From: Vitis vinifera
Lineage: Eukaryota; Streptophyta; Magnoliopsida; Vitales; Vitaceae
Length of the DNA stretch: 64,000 bases
Direction: 5' to 3'
Assembly (NCBI RefSeq): GCF_030704535.1
Contig: NC_081807.1
Location: forward strand, 3,823,001-3,887,000
The notes beneath the pieces are model-generated. The model had not been told where the DNA came from. It ran no database searches and saw only the letters and a list, made by a program, of their open reading frames with translations. Made by a program: the position numbers and the translations under genes. Every line of letters starts with the position of its first letter. Within the stretch, counting starts at the first letter, position 1. This document shows, one piece after another, positions 49,761-62,212 of this stretch.

Positions 49761-51979
49761 AAAATGTTTTTAGAAAAATGTTAAAAATGTTTCTTAAGGC
49801 TCAAAAACGCTTTCTTGTTAAAATTAAATATTTGATATTTTTTTAAACATTTTTTGAATAATAAAAAAATCACTTAAATTTTTTTGTTTATTTTGGGTTT
49901 ATGATTTTTTCTTCATAGGTATTAATCCTTGTTCATTTTACATGAAACCCAGCTGAAACACGGTAGGAGATATTGGATGCCTAGACCATAAAATGCACAG
50001 AGTTAGCATACAAAATGATCGTAGATTTGAACTCACTTCCTAAATTTCCTAAGGGATTCATCACCACTCAGCTGCAGTTATAATAATCCAACTCGTTCCA
50101 TTAGAAAGTTTATCCCAATCCTTCATGAAGGCAATACTCTGTGACCTTCCTTCATGTCGAATGATCAAAGAGGTGTGAGTCTTCATATTTAAATTTTTTT
50201 TCAAATTTGAGACAATATCTAGGAAGATTCAGAACAAGCTTTAATAATCTTGTGGTTATTTAAGCTTACCCACATACACGATTGGATGGGCAAGATGGTG
50301 GCAACAAGATTGCAGAAGTAAAACAAGTACCAGAAAATAATGCGGTACCAAACAGCCCCCATGTTATACAAGTCAGCTTCTGTCTCTTTTATATTTGCAT
50401 TGGCCACCTTTTGCAGCTCTCAAAGCATCAGCTCCTAGACGAGAGCGAGTAAAAAGATTCAAATTTGTATTAGGAACACATCCTTCATGTTGGGCATCAT
50501 TCACCTAAGATATTAAAAGTCTGTGTGTTTTCTGCTGCTTGCTTTGGAAGCCAGCCATGCACAACCCCTGCATGGTATTGAAAAGAGGCACATGAAACCT
50601 TTATTTTCCATAGCATTGGCTCCAATACATCAAATTCAATACTTGATTGAGATTATTAGAAGTAAAAGAGAAACTTACACAAAAAAACACACACAGCTCA
50701 TGTTCAGTGAAAAATGATTTATTCAAGCAGAGATGCGGCACCTAAGAAACCATGAAGCTTAACATGGTAGAACTTTTATACAGAAGAATTGATGATCAAA
50801 ACATTGAGTAAATTAGGGTTTTGTAATTTTTATGATTAGAAAGTTAAGTTCTGAGTCACATTATTGCAGAATGCATACTTTGAACTTCTCTGCTATTCAT
50901 TTGTGAATGTGTGACAACCAACATAAATTTCAAAGTTCTCAAAGCTCTTTTCCTTTTAGTTGGGAATGTTCTCAAAACTCAACCTATAACTTTTTATGCT
51001 TATTTGTCTTCCCTTTTAGAATGCTATAAACCCTATTAGTTATTTTTCAACAGAAAACAAAATTTTATAGGATAGCTTATTAGTGCTTATAGGTAATACA
51101 CATGCTTATGTGAAGACTCTTCAACAAGGAATTCGTGGACTAATATTTGGCCCATAAAATTACGGTAGAATCACCCACAGACAAAGACCATCCACTCAAG
51201 CCATACTCCTAGACTAAATGCAACGCCCTAATCAGAGGACTAGTATCTTACCATCTTATTCCTAACATACTTCCCTAAAGGCTTCATTCTCACAGCTTCC
51301 TACAATATAAGGTGAATGCTTCATCAAGTTGTGTTGTGGGACCTTCCAAGCAATAGAGTTATTCAGGAGAAGATGGAGTTTGGATGAGTGCAAATACTGG
51401 GAGTGCTCTTGACCAAAGTGCAGATTGGTCCAAAGCTTTTGTAGTCTTATAGAAGACAACACAATAGTTTTATTAAGTTTGGTGCACCAAAAAATCTGTA
51501 GCCGAAGGAATGCAAGTATTATCAACTTTAGTTTTAAATGAAATGACATATGAATTGGTTTATTTACGGTTACCAAAATCTGGGAGTAAAACTTAAAAAT
51601 TTTTCTACTCACATCATCTTAATAGTTTTCACAGACAGCAAACGAAACAATTTTAATGAGTCATGGAGGAAAGGTATTGCTGGAATCGGTAGGCTTAAGA
51701 TAAAAGCAAAAACTTTACACTGGAATTTTATGATCAATCAAACAATAAATATCATTAAAACAAGTGAAATACAGAAATGGAATTGACAGCTTTGAATTTC
51801 AAACAAACCCTATTGAACAAAGCATATTGGATCCATAAAAAATTTCAGAACTCAGAAGCCCATGCATAAAAACCTAACACAGTGATCATATTCTCTTAAA
51901 TTGTGGTCAAATAAAAACGTCCTTTCCTTAGGGAGTTTAAAGGACGGAGGGAGAGACTACAGGTTAGATATGCAAAGTA

Positions 51980-52810
51980 ATGAAGTTGGTCATTATTTGC
52001 TGTGTGTACCATTTTCTTAGCATTCTCTTGAGAAGGGCAGGGGAGTGTGGCTTCATTTGGGGTTTCAAGGTAGGCGGGGGGAGTGGTGAAGGAGTGGAGG
52101 TTTCTCACCTCCTATTTGCGAATGACACCATAACTTTTTTCGTGAACCTTGTTCAAATCAATTGATCTACATGGCTTGGGTGTTGCTTTGGTTTGGGGCT
52201 TCTACAGAGCTAAAAGTTAACTTGAACAATAGCAAACTATTTCCATCAGGGACCTCCCCAAGCTGCTTCCCGCGCAAAGAAGAGTTGTTCTCCAAGCCTT
52301 TTTTTCTCTTCTCCTCTCATCCATAAAACTCCCATTCTAATAAATTAACAAGTCTTTCACTGAATAAGGGAGAACCCATGAAATACCAAAGAAATAGAAC
52401 AGGAAGTGCCACAACTTTCCCAAAATGGATGAGGAAATGGTCTACTAATTCTTCTGCATTTTCATGCGTTCTTCCTATTTTGGTAGAAGACTTGTTAATG
52501 TGTTGGAATGAGAGTTTTGGGGCCAAGAAGAGAATAGAGTCTTAGAGAATAGCTCATCTTTGCCTATTCTAGACAATTTGGAAGGAATGTAATTGAAGAA
52601 TCTTTGAAGGGGTGCACTGTACACCAATCTCTTAAAGGACTTCTTTATTTCTAATCTACACATATGGTCTCATGGGTCTCTTTAAGTATTAGATGGGGGT
52701 TGTGGTTGTTTGTTGTTTCTTAGATGTATATTTCCCACGTACTCAGTATGTGCCTTTTTTTATTTTTTATTGAAACTCTTAATACATTATCATTTCCTCA
52801 TTAAAAAAAT
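51980..52810 (+). mobile_element. L1-type LINE fragment, decayed
   Basis: The frame 51980-52165 reads GFKVGGGSGEGVEVSHLLFANDTITFF, the reverse-transcriptase catalytic region of plant L1 elements, with Phe-Ala-Asn-Asp where active copies have Phe-Ala-Asp-Asp. A frame just after it reads WFGAST-ELKVNLNNSKLFPSGT, the next conserved L1 block. Around 52565-52620 a stop-interrupted TIWKECN...RIFEGVHCT matches the C-terminal end of plant L1 ORF2 (TIWKERN-R-FE style). The two parts are too close together, so the middle is deleted. The A-rich end near 52800 fits a LINE 3' terminus. Dead copy. Confidence 0.75.
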
Positions 52811-53880
52811 TCTTCCCTTCCCCACAAAACTTCCATGGCACCCCAAAAGCACCTCTCTCACCCTCCAAGACAGCACTTAAGAGAAACCAAGGAATAAGAA
52901 AAACAAATACCACAACTCCCTGCTATACCATTATGATTAAGGATATGATTTCCAGCTATATTCTGCCTGACAATCAGCAGTTACAATTTCTCTCCAATAG
53001 TTTAACGCTTCAAGTGATTCACCTAATTGAATACAAAATAGCGACGAAAAAAAAAGAAAGGCCCATAAGAAAAACAAGCCCGCACCAAATGGAAATGAAT
53101 GAATACCAGAATTTAATAACAAAACCCCTGTTCACATAAAAAGGACCACGGTAAGGCATAGAGCAACTAAGAAATTATAATAGATTGACATTAAAGAACA
53201 ACTAAATTTCAAAAGAATAATAGAAAATTTACGATGCATAAATGAGCATCCAGAATGTTAAACCAGGAAAATCTAAAACACACTTTAATAATAGATCAGT
53301 AAGTACAAATGATCTCAGGCTATTGACAAGTTAGGGAATCCACATTTGAAATTAGAACATCTAAGTAGTAGGAATAGCTCTAACTGACTACAATCAATTG
53401 GACATGTGGCAAAGCCTATCAGGCACCCAAATAAAATGGTGATTGGCAAAGAATCAGTAAGGATGCAAGTTAATCCTATCTTACAAGCAAAAAATGTATA
53501 ATATTGAGTTATCAACGTGATTCTAGTGCACTTGAAATGCACAAATAAGTTCAGTTTTATGCATATCAAAGAAATTATGCATGTGTGAGTCGCTTTGATG
53601 AAGTTAAAATTATATCAAAAAAGAAGCAAGTCCCATACGAAATTAAGATTTACAAGAGCAGAGAATGTATAATTTTTTAACACTTAAAAACTCTTTAGAA
53701 GAGCATAAGACATTATCACTCAAAGGATAAGATAATATCAGTTTCTTGGACACAAGACAACAAGTGGATCACTTTCATGTTATTACTTTTGAACTAATTA
53801 ATTCTGGTGGTACAACAAGAGTTCACATGCATCACCGATTAGAATCTAGAATAAAGAATGGTAACTTGTTGGTTACCTAC

Positions 53881-54318
53881 CTATTGAGCTGCATCTTCAG
53901 AGAATCTTGCATCAAAAGGAGCAGAAACATGGGAATGGGATGGACCACCAGCAGTCCCAGAACCATGCTGTAGTTCAATCACAAGCCAACGAACAGCTTT
54001 ACTCATCTGCTCCAACCGAACTGCACTAATAGGGGGAAGACCAGCTGTGACAGCCTGCCCCGGCTTCCCAGCAACAGAGCCAGTTGCCTCATCCACTAGG
54101 CATTCCGATCCTATTCTTTGCTTCACCGACTCCACAAATTCCTCCGCTTGATCACAGGCCACCCTGAATAATTCCCAACGCTGCTTAAAATTTTCTAAAG
54201 CAGCATCCGTTGCTGCTGTCTTCTGAGCACCAGAACTCTCCTTTGCTTCAAGCACACTGGCTGCAGCAGAAACAAATTCCTGATATGCATTGTTCAAAGC
54301 ATCTACAATGTTGTCCAT
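53881..54318 (-). CDS. MED32: Mediator of RNA polymerase II transcription subunit 32
   Basis: One coding exon of 145 residues. The start MDNIVDALNNAYQEFV at 54318 is preferred over the ATG 12 bp upstream because it matches the plant MED32 N-terminus. The sequence (LEAKESSGAQKTAATDAALENF, WELFRVACDQAEEFVESVKQRIGSECLVDEATG, LPPISAVRLEQMSKAVRWLVIELQ) is characteristic of plant MED32, a small tail-module Mediator subunit, mostly helical with a Ser/Gly-rich C-terminus (SHSHVSAPFDARF). The 5' UTR is apparently split: an acceptor lies at 54334 and a GAG|GTATGG donor at 55903. It lies upstream of, and in the same direction as, LEW1. Confidence 0.94.
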   Translation of the reverse strand: MDNIVDALNNAYQEFVSAAASVLEAKESSGAQKTAATDAALENFKQRWELFRVACDQAEEFVESVKQRIGSECLVDEATGSVAGKPGQAVTAGLPPISAVRLEQMSKAVRWLVIELQHGSGTAGGPSHSHVSAPFDARFSEDAAQ

Positions 54319-54333
54319 CACAGCCACCAAAAT

Positions 54334-55903
54334 CTGCCAATAAGTACAAGGATCAGTGGGTATTTGAAGCTGTAAAAATGTAATACGCTATATATCATGT
54401 CGCATTGACAATTTTATTACAGTGTCATTTTCCTGACACCTGATACCTTGAGCCTAAAGATCACTAATTGTCTAGTGCTGAAGAAATGTGGAGGTGTATT
54501 AGGGGATCACACCTATTGCATGAAGATAATGTGTTTAAAGGCATCTTAAAGAAAGTAACTTGTGTTGAATTATGTTTACTTCAAGACTTCCAGTGTGGAT
54601 TAATTGTAGAATTAAGGGCAATCAAGCAAGACCATACAGCAAAGTACGCCCAAAGACTTTTCTGAAATTGATTACACACCAAAGGGCTCAGGAGAAAGAA
54701 GTCAGGATAGCAGGGGTCTAATGTTTTTCAAGAGACCTATCAATCCTATATCGGATCAATTGATTACTTAATATAACTAAAGAGTCCTGCTAGATTGGGC
54801 AATCAATCACTTGATAACTTAGTAAAAAGGACATTACTTAGTAAAATGCATGTCTATATGAGAGATATCACCAGTTTGTTTTTTATTTCTTATATATAGC
54901 GTTATTGCCATTTTCTGATATGGAAACAAATTTGCAAACAGAGTTAGCCGTTTTAAACTTAACAAGAATAATAAACTGAAGCATACAAATGTATGCGGCT
55001 ATCAAACCTTAAAGTTTCTAAATTGTATCACCTATTTCAAATCAAATCACAGGTCAACATATTTCAATCTTGAATCTAAACACATCAAAGAAATCTTTTC
55101 TAATCAAATTTGGAAACTTGAATTGATGGAAAATTAATGTCATCCTCAAGGGAAACAGCAGATCTCCCTTTGAATTTAGTGATATTAACAATAGTTATTC
55201 CATACCCAAACAACACTTCATGAATTAGCACAAATAATAATTTCAAAAAAAAAAAAAAACATAAAATAAACAGGAATCCTTATACATGCTAAAGTCCTGA
55301 AGAAAGAAAAAGGTAATGGTTCAGATGGACAAACATATGCAGGAAAACATTTTATCAAGAGCAATGTGTAGTCTCATTGCAACCTTCCATTTCCTCCAAT
55401 GGAATCTTGAATTTAGTTTATATAGATCAACCAAAAAAAATCCCACTTGAATATGCCAAATTTTGAGGTACGCGTATGGTCAAATACACCATGAATTGAA
55501 TAAATCAAAAGATCAAACGCAGTCCAGCACACCTATCAGCAAAGTATCACAGATTTGCTAATTGTTTCATTCACAGATCAACCCCTTTGATAGCTGAGAA
55601 AAATGAAGCAGAAATAAAAGAAATTCGAGCAATAAATTTAAAACTTTTCATGTACCTTGTACCCCACGACTCAATTTCAGTCAATAACAACAATATGACC
55701 CAACACGGCATCAGATATGATACTCAACATTTTTTCCGAGTTTCTTTAATTTTCCTCAGCTTTCACAGCGAAAAAACATAACACTAGAATCATATCTAAA
55801 ATTAATTCAAATGCGTAGTGAGTGGTCAGTTCAGAAAACTGGGGATTCGGGAACTAGGGTTTGAACTTTGACCAATTGATTGTGAAATTAAATCAATCCA
55901 TAC
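54334..55903 (-). other. Probable 5' UTR intron of MED32
   Basis: On the minus strand CACGAGGAG|GTATGG (donor at 55903) and CTTATTGGCAG|ATTTTGG (acceptor ending 54334) frame a 1.57-kb stretch with no gene. The 5' UTR exon would lie from about 55904 to 56060. Inferred from splice-site quality and position only. Confidence 0.55.
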
Positions 55904-56183
55904 CTCCTCGTGAGTGATTTGATTCGAATAAACCGTTTGGGGTGTAGAGAGGAGGAAGAAGAAGATGATGATGATGAGGTGACCGTTAAAATAATTGAGG
56001 TCTGATAGGATATCTTCCCCAGGGGCTCCCTCCGGTCCTGTGTTCGTCTGGCTGTCAAGTGCCCTGTTTTTATCTTGCTTTTCAAAAGAGCACCAGTCCT
56101 GAAATAAATTTTTAATTTTTAATTTTTAAAAAATCTCTATTTTACATTTTATTTTTATTTTTTACAATAATCCAGAGCAAATA

Positions 56184-56186
<3 letters not shown>

Positions 56187-56251
<65 letters not shown>
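56187..56251. repeat. Compound (CT)n(TA)n microsatellite
   Basis: About 28 bp of CT followed by about 35 bp of TA without interruption. Confidence 0.9.
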
Positions 56252-56257
<6 letters not shown>

Positions 56258-56459
56258 AAATTGTTTACTCGGGCATACGCAAAGAAAGCAGCAACCTTTT
56301 TCAAAAAAAAAAAAGTAAAATGTTTAAAATATTAAAATATAGTTTAAATTTAATAACTTTTTCTATAATGCCTCTTCAATGCTGTGTATCTATTAATAAT
56401 ACAATTTATTTTTACTTATATTCTCTAAGTAAATAAAAAAAAAATTGAATGCGTGTTTT

Positions 56460-56871
56460 CTTGTTTTTTCTCCTTTTTGGTCACTTTGATTCTTGAAAAT
56501 TTTAAGAAAAAAAAAATAAGAAAAAGAAACTAGTAAAGAAAAAAAAAAGAAAGAAAGAAATAAAGAGAGAAAATAAAAATAAATTTAAAGTTAATAAATT
56601 ATTTTTATATTGTATTTAAAACTTATTTAATTTGTCTTAATTTTTTCTTACAAAGATTAAATAATTTGAAAGTATATAAATTTTTTAATTAATTTTAATC
56701 ATATTTGATTTGATTTTATATTTTTCATAAGACGAATCAAATATGAAAATCATTTTTCTTTTTTTTCTTTTTTTTTGTACTTTCATGGTTTTTGAAAATT
56801 TTAATAGAAAATATAAGGAAAATAAAATAGAGAGAAAAATAAGAAGAAAATAAAAAAGTGAAGGAAAATTA

Positions 56872-56902
<31 letters not shown>

Positions 56903-57560
56903 TTTAAAATCAATAAATTTTTCATATACTATTTCAAACTCATTTCACTTATTATTTTCTTTTTCTATTTCAAGATTCAAAAACTTCAATTTTAAAATAT
57001 ATAAATTTCTAATTGATTTTAATTATTATTTGATTTGATTTTGTATTTTTTATGATGAAATCAAATATGAGAAAATTATTTTCTTTAATATTTTTTTCAT
57101 TTCCTTAACCTGTGTTTGGTTCCATGGAATTTGAAGGAAAATACAAATGAAACAAAATAAAAAAGAAAAATAGAAGGAAAATAAAAAATAGATTTAAAGA
57201 TAATAAATTATTTTTATATACCTCTTGAAACTCATTTTCCTTATTTTAACTATTCAATATGAAAATTAAATAATTTAAAAATTCTTAAATTTATAATTAA
57301 TTCCAATTATATTTTATTTTATTTGATATTTTCTAGAGTACAACCAAACATGAAAAACAAATTATTATTCTTAAATTTTTTTTAAATCATTTAATTTTTA
57401 TATCAAATAGTTAAAATAAGGGAAATGAATTTGAAGTAATATATAAAAATAATTTAATGACTTTAATCAATTTTTCTTTCTTTACTTTTTCTTTCCTTCA
57501 ATTTTTCTTTTTTATTTTCTTTATCTGGCATTTTCTCTTAAACTTTTTTGGGAAGCAAAC
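56460..57560. repeat. Cluster of three related MITE copies
   Basis: Members of the family at 7834-8156 follow one another (about 56470-56780, 56780-57115, 57105-57560), each with GGTTxTTGAAAATTTTAAxxGAAAA-type left ends and GAAAATAAAA-rich cores. At 57105-57125 TGTGTTTGGTTCCATGGAAT marks a fresh left terminus directly after the preceding copy's end. Confidence 0.55.
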
Positions 57561-59469
57561 ATAACTTAAGTCATGATGTCAAACATTATCAATAAAGGTT
57601 AGACCAAATTTATCTATAAAATATCAAAATGTTCAGCATTTTATATAATTCAAACATATCTCAAACCTTTTTCATAGATGTCCTCCTAGAGAATAGGCAA
57701 TTGCTAATTTATAGAGATTGCATTTTGGTTAATGAAAACAAAATTTTCTACAATTATATTTGAAGCTATTCATCAACGTCAAGTATTTCTTCAAATTTGT
57801 TCATTGATGTATTTTATGAATATTTATTTATTATTTTATTAAAAAAATTACAGATATCGATTCAATATTTATCAAACTTATAATATCGATCATAAAAAAT
57901 ATATAATAAAAATTAATTCGAGAGTATAAATAAATAAGACCACATAAAAGCATATGAGAATGAGGTCAATATATAATGAAATTATATTAAAATTAGGTGC
58001 AAAACAATAAAGCTAAATTATATCTATGACGACATCATCAGTTTTGTTTCTTGATAGACACCATTTTATTATTGTGCCAAGACCTGATTCATGTGTGGCA
58101 AGTAATTAGTTGGCAAAGCGTACAAATTTCTTTGAATGTAGATATACCAAAAGAGGAAATGAAGGGATAGGAATAGAAATTATAGTACCATTGGAAGAAG
58201 GGACATCTATGAGAATCTCTCTACTAATGAACCATTTCCATAGTGCAGGTGATGTCGTGCCACAAGGCACAAACATGGAAATAATGAAAAAGAAAGAGTT
58301 ATGTAGTTGGACCATCTACTCTATCTATTATAGTTTCGCTTCTATAGAGAGGATGAGACGAAAAAAATGAAAGTGTTTGCAACGCATACTAAAAGGGTAC
58401 CAATTAAGCCGACCATTAATGAATAGTTCAAACATCAGAGTCCTTTTCTCTTTCATTAAGGAGACTTATCAAGTGTGGTGGTTCATAAAGTGGATCGCTC
58501 CCCTTTATCTTGGACAATTAGTGTCACTACCCTCTTGGTTCCTACTAGGTTTGGTGGAGCGATGTCACAATTGTAAAAAAATCACTAGTTTTGGTGAGAC
58601 ATGACTCGGAGCCTATGACAATTTGACAAATACATTCATCATTTCCTTTTCCACACATTTTTTCCTTTGTTTTTTGGGAAAAAAAAGAGTGTTTTCATAA
58701 GTACATTTAAAAAAAAAGTTACAAAATAAAAAATTTCATCAAATAATTCAAATTTCATGTATTCTAGAGTCAAAGTTCATAAACTTCTCTAAAGTTTTCA
58801 TATATACTCATCCACTAGTAGAAATATGTGTATGGCTTTAAATGATCCTTTCTCTTATCTTCCATCATTGTGTAGAAATGTGTGAAAGTTCATAAACTTC
58901 TCTAAAGTTTTCTACACTCGTCTATTAGTAAAGATGTGTAGATGGCTTCACATGGTTCCAGAAGCTTTCTACTCTCTTATATAAGCTAAAGTAAGAGTCA
59001 TTTTGAGCACATAATTCTAACATCATTCGGTACTCTCATATATTTTTTTTCCACATGAATATAATTTAGGTCTCATTATTTATGTAATTTTTGAAAAATG
59101 TGTTATAAAAATAGTTTTGTCCTCCATTAAGATTTTTTTTAATACTTAATAATAGATAACAACTCCCAAACCACATCAAAATCAATGACACCAAATAGCT
59201 CCTATCATTGTCACTTTGACAAATTGGTATACAACAAGAGACCCAACGCTCTCTGCATTCAAAATCTTATAGGAGACTCGGCCAAAGTGTTCTTTGCCTT
59301 TAAAATCTTATGATCTAATGGGAGTTGAAAATGAACCGCAATATTAGGTAGCTCATATTACTTCGACAGTCCAAAGTGCTATCTGGTTTCCAAATTTCAT
59401 GAGAGATCCAATTTATAGTGAAATTTAGCCTTTTTCTTGTATGACTCTTCACTTGAAAAGATTTTGAAT
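57561..59469. other. Intergenic, nothing recognisable
   Basis: Open frames at 58110-58370 and 58377-58604 are adjacent and read in the same direction but match no family I know; codon use and composition do not mark them as genes. A segment at 58770-58830 (AAGTTCATAAACTTCTCTAA) is repeated near 58886-58910. Confidence 0.4.
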
Positions 59470-59605
59470 CCATTAAATTTTACCTTTAACCAATCAAATA
59501 TTAATGAATAGGTTCTTATTATTTATTTCTTTATTATGGCATTGAAGCATTGTAAGGTATTAAAATTTGGGCAGTGTAATAATTGATCCATACACTTATT
59601 AGCAC
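59470..59605 (+). repeat. Relic of a third DUF7086 upstream block
   Basis: ATTAAATTTTACCTTTAAxxAAT...ATTCTTATTATTT...TATGGCATT...GTAATAATTGAT matches the block before the DUF7086 gene at 61169 (60775-60935), and in part the one before the second copy (63118-63185). No gene follows here. Confidence 0.5.
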
Positions 59606-60774
59606 TAGTATGTGACTGTATGGAGCTTCAAGGTAATCCATTCATTTTCAGCAAGCAAACGAAAAAAAGCTTCTCCGTGAGCAAGTTAACCTTAAAAGAG
59701 CAAAATTCAGAGGAAATACTCTTGATCACATAAATGATCTTGATCACTTGTGACTAAAAATTGAATTCGGACTTTCCATAAAAATCTAAAATTCTAGACA
59801 ATGAAAATCCTGTTTTGCCCTACTTGAAATTCAATTTTATAATAATAGAAACAATAACCCCAATCGCAATTTCTACACCAAGTTTACTTTTAAGTTTGAT
59901 TGTGTATGTCTTATATACCACCTTTATACAACTCTCTCAACAACTAAGAGATCCATTCGAGAAACACGAGGACTAGTTGAAGTAACGAGCCTCCCCATAC
60001 TGGGGGGCTCATTACCTTGGGAGGCTCATTACTGAAATTGAGATAATGAAAAAGAATTTCATCTTTTTAATTTTTTTATTTATGTGGTTCTCAAAAAAAG
60101 ATAGTGAAAAAAATTATTCCTAGAGTCTAAGAGGAATGTATAAACCAATGCTTCCTTATATTTGATCTTGCTTTGTTCTTTCCTATGAGTTGTAGTCTCA
60201 ATAATAATTGGTCAAGTAATCCTCCCTATCACGAAAAGAAACTTCAATTTGCACAAGTCGATAAAAATCAATCAAATAAAAGCATGTGGATAGAAAGTTT
60301 CATGCTTAAACACAAAAGAACTCGTCATTTTCTGCAACTTGTTTTCGTCCTTCCCCATGAGAAGACGTTTCATTGATGAATTAATTCAATGAGCGAGCAG
60401 GATAGGACAGGAACCACCGTTATATCTAATTTCTTCGCTTACCTTAATTGGATGAAACTCTTACGTTTGATAAAACTCTGTTCTTTACTTGCCAATCAAT
60501 TTTCATTCAAAGCTGTACAAAAGTGATAAGACTTATCTTTCAGGAGGTGGTTATTGCCTAATCCATGGAACTTTGTCTCATCCTTTTCCATGAATAAAAA
60601 AAATTTACATCTTACATAATAATAATAATATTTGAATAATAACATGCCACTATTAATACATCATTCATTAATATTAAAATATAAAAAATTAAATTTGGAA
60701 AATATTTTATATTATTTTAAAATACATTTAACATACAAATTTTCCAATTTTAAGTTGTTTGAGAATGGGAATAA

Positions 60775-61168
60775 ATTAAATTTTACCTTTAATGAATGGA
60801 TTCTTATTATTTTATTTATTTAATATGGCATTTCGGGACTTTAATGTATCGATTTTTATTATTTTATTTATTTAATATGGTATTTTCGGATTTTAATTAA
60901 TGTATCAAAATTTGAGTAATGTAATAATTGATATAAATAAACTCTGGGATAAATGAGAAGTGTCGTTTGAATTTTGAAGAAGTCTACTTCAAGTCAAATT
61001 GATATAAATAAACTTCTTTCATACCTATCTCCAACATCAACGCCGTTTCTTTTTCTTCATCGCATTCTTCCCCAACCCCGTTTCTTTTTCTTCCTCGCAT
61101 TCTTCCCCAACCCTAGTTATTTTTTCTTTCTCAGTCTTCCGCTCATGAAGATCCAAGATATTTCGAGT
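60775..61168 (+). repeat. Upstream region shared with the second DUF7086 gene
   Basis: Matches 63118-63427: ATATGGCATTTCxGGA, AAGTGTCGTTTGAATTTTGA versus AAGTGCCGTTTGAATTTTGA, ATTGATATAAATxAACTTCTTTCATACC and the CCTAACCCTAGTTATTTTTTCTTTCTC leader. The TATAAAT near 61007 is a candidate TATA box. The promoter was thus copied with the gene. Confidence 0.75.
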
Positions 61169-62212
61169 ATGAACAACGACGGGCTAATGAAAAAGACGGA
61201 TCAAGAAATCGAGGAGGAGAGGGAGAGGGAGAATGTTTCAGAGGCAGTCAATGAGTTATCACGTTCTTCCATAACCCTAGATATCATAATGGGAGACACA
61301 AAGCAAGAAATCGACAGTGAGAAGACGAGGAGGGAGAATGTTTCAGAGACAGACAAGGAGTGTGAATCTCAAGGAGACCGCCTAGCTCTTACTTTACGTC
61401 CTCCTGGGTATAGTCCTTGCCAGGACTCGCCAGTGAAAGAACCGTCGCCGAGGTCATGGCCACGGTCATGGTCATGGTCATGGTCATGGCCACGGCCACT
61501 GTTCCAGACGCCACCGACACAATTTCGGCCGACGACTTCATCGCCACTGTTCATTCCGGATCTGTTTCCATCTGAACCAGCAAGACAACGAACGAATCCT
61601 TATCCGTCGGAGTCTTTGACTCCGGCGGAAAGTATCCCTCCTCCTCCTCCACTTCCTCTTCCAACAGGGCAGACGTCCCGACAGTCTCGGAGCCGTCCGC
61701 TTGTATGGCCAAACGGCAAAACAGAAGTCATTCCAGCGCCCTATGTTTGGGCGACGACGCGGAGAGCCACCGTACACAGCCTCGATTACCTCGTATCAAG
61801 ACAAATATCGATTATCTCCGGGCAAGTCCAGTGCAAGAGATGCGAGAGAAGCTTTGAAATGCAGTACGATCTCCTAGAAAAGTTCAACGAAATCGGGAGT
61901 TTCATAGCTCAAAACAAGATCTTAATGCGAGACCGTGCTCCAGACAATTGGAAGAGCCCTACCCTCCCAAACTGCACATACTGTGGGGCAGAAAACAGCG
62001 TGAAGCCATGCATTTCCGCGAAGAAGAGGTCCATAAACTGGCTGTTTTTGCTCCTTGGACAGATGATCGGCTGCTGCACACTGGAACAGTTAAAATACTT
62101 CTGTAAACACACCAAGAATCATCGAACTGCTTGCAAGGATCGAGTTCTTTATCTTACGTATCTCGATTTGTGCAAACAACTTGATCCCAGTGGTCCTTTT
62201 TCTCTCCGCTGA
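61169..62212 (+). CDS. DUF7086-domain protein, copy A
   Basis: A single-exon gene of 347 residues from the ATG at 61169; the ATG at 61145 is in frame and would add 8 residues. The 61169 start is preferred because it has a purine at -3 and aligns with the start of the copy at 63428. An acidic N-terminus (EEERERENVSE), a Ser-Trp repeat (SWSWSWSW near 101-107) and a Pro-rich linker lead to a C-terminal plant-specific domain: PLVWPNGKTEVIPAPYVWA, RRATVHSLDYL, CKRC (222-225), CTYC (269-272), INWLFLLLGQMIGCCTLEQLKYFC, KHTKNHRTACKDRVLYLTYLDLCKQLDP. Paired Cys motifs suggest zinc binding. Function unknown; the family is common in plants. Confidence 0.85.
   Translation: MNNDGLMKKTDQEIEEERERENVSEAVNELSRSSITLDIIMGDTKQEIDSEKTRRENVSETDKECESQGDRLALTLRPPGYSPCQDSPVKEPSPRSWPRSWSWSWSWPRPLFQTPPTQFRPTTSSPLFIPDLFPSEPARQRTNPYPSESLTPAESIPPPPPLPLPTGQTSRQSRSRPLVWPNGKTEVIPAPYVWATTRRATVHSLDYLVSRQISIISGQVQCKRCERSFEMQYDLLEKFNEIGSFIAQNKILMRDRAPDNWKSPTLPNCTYCGAENSVKPCISAKKRSINWLFLLLGQMIGCCTLEQLKYFCKHTKNHRTACKDRVLYLTYLDLCKQLDPSGPFSLR

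Larger units (their letters stand above)
47823..53880. other. Intergenic between LEW1 and MED32
   Basis: About 6 kb. It holds a 120-bp tandem pair (48982-49222), a MITE copy (49490-49760) and an L1 LINE fragment (about 51980-52810). ACTCTGATACCA at 48869-48880 resembles a reversed LTR-element primer-binding site but no LTR can be delimited. Other short open frames have no recognisable features. Confidence 0.5.

Noticed and set aside
58110-58604. Two consecutive plus-strand frames of 86 and 75 codons
   Set aside because: No known family, no splice context and no conserved motif; could be an unknown gene but unsupported.
59965-60020. Short GC-rich hairpin-like repeat (GAGCCTCCCC / GGGGGGCTC / GGGAGGCTCATTA)
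   Set aside because: Too short and without a transcript context to call a terminator or microRNA precursor.
61369-61777. Minus-strand frames (61 and 79 codons) over the DUF7086 genes, also at 63460-63985
   Set aside because: Antisense shadows of the Ser/Trp/Pro-rich coding region.
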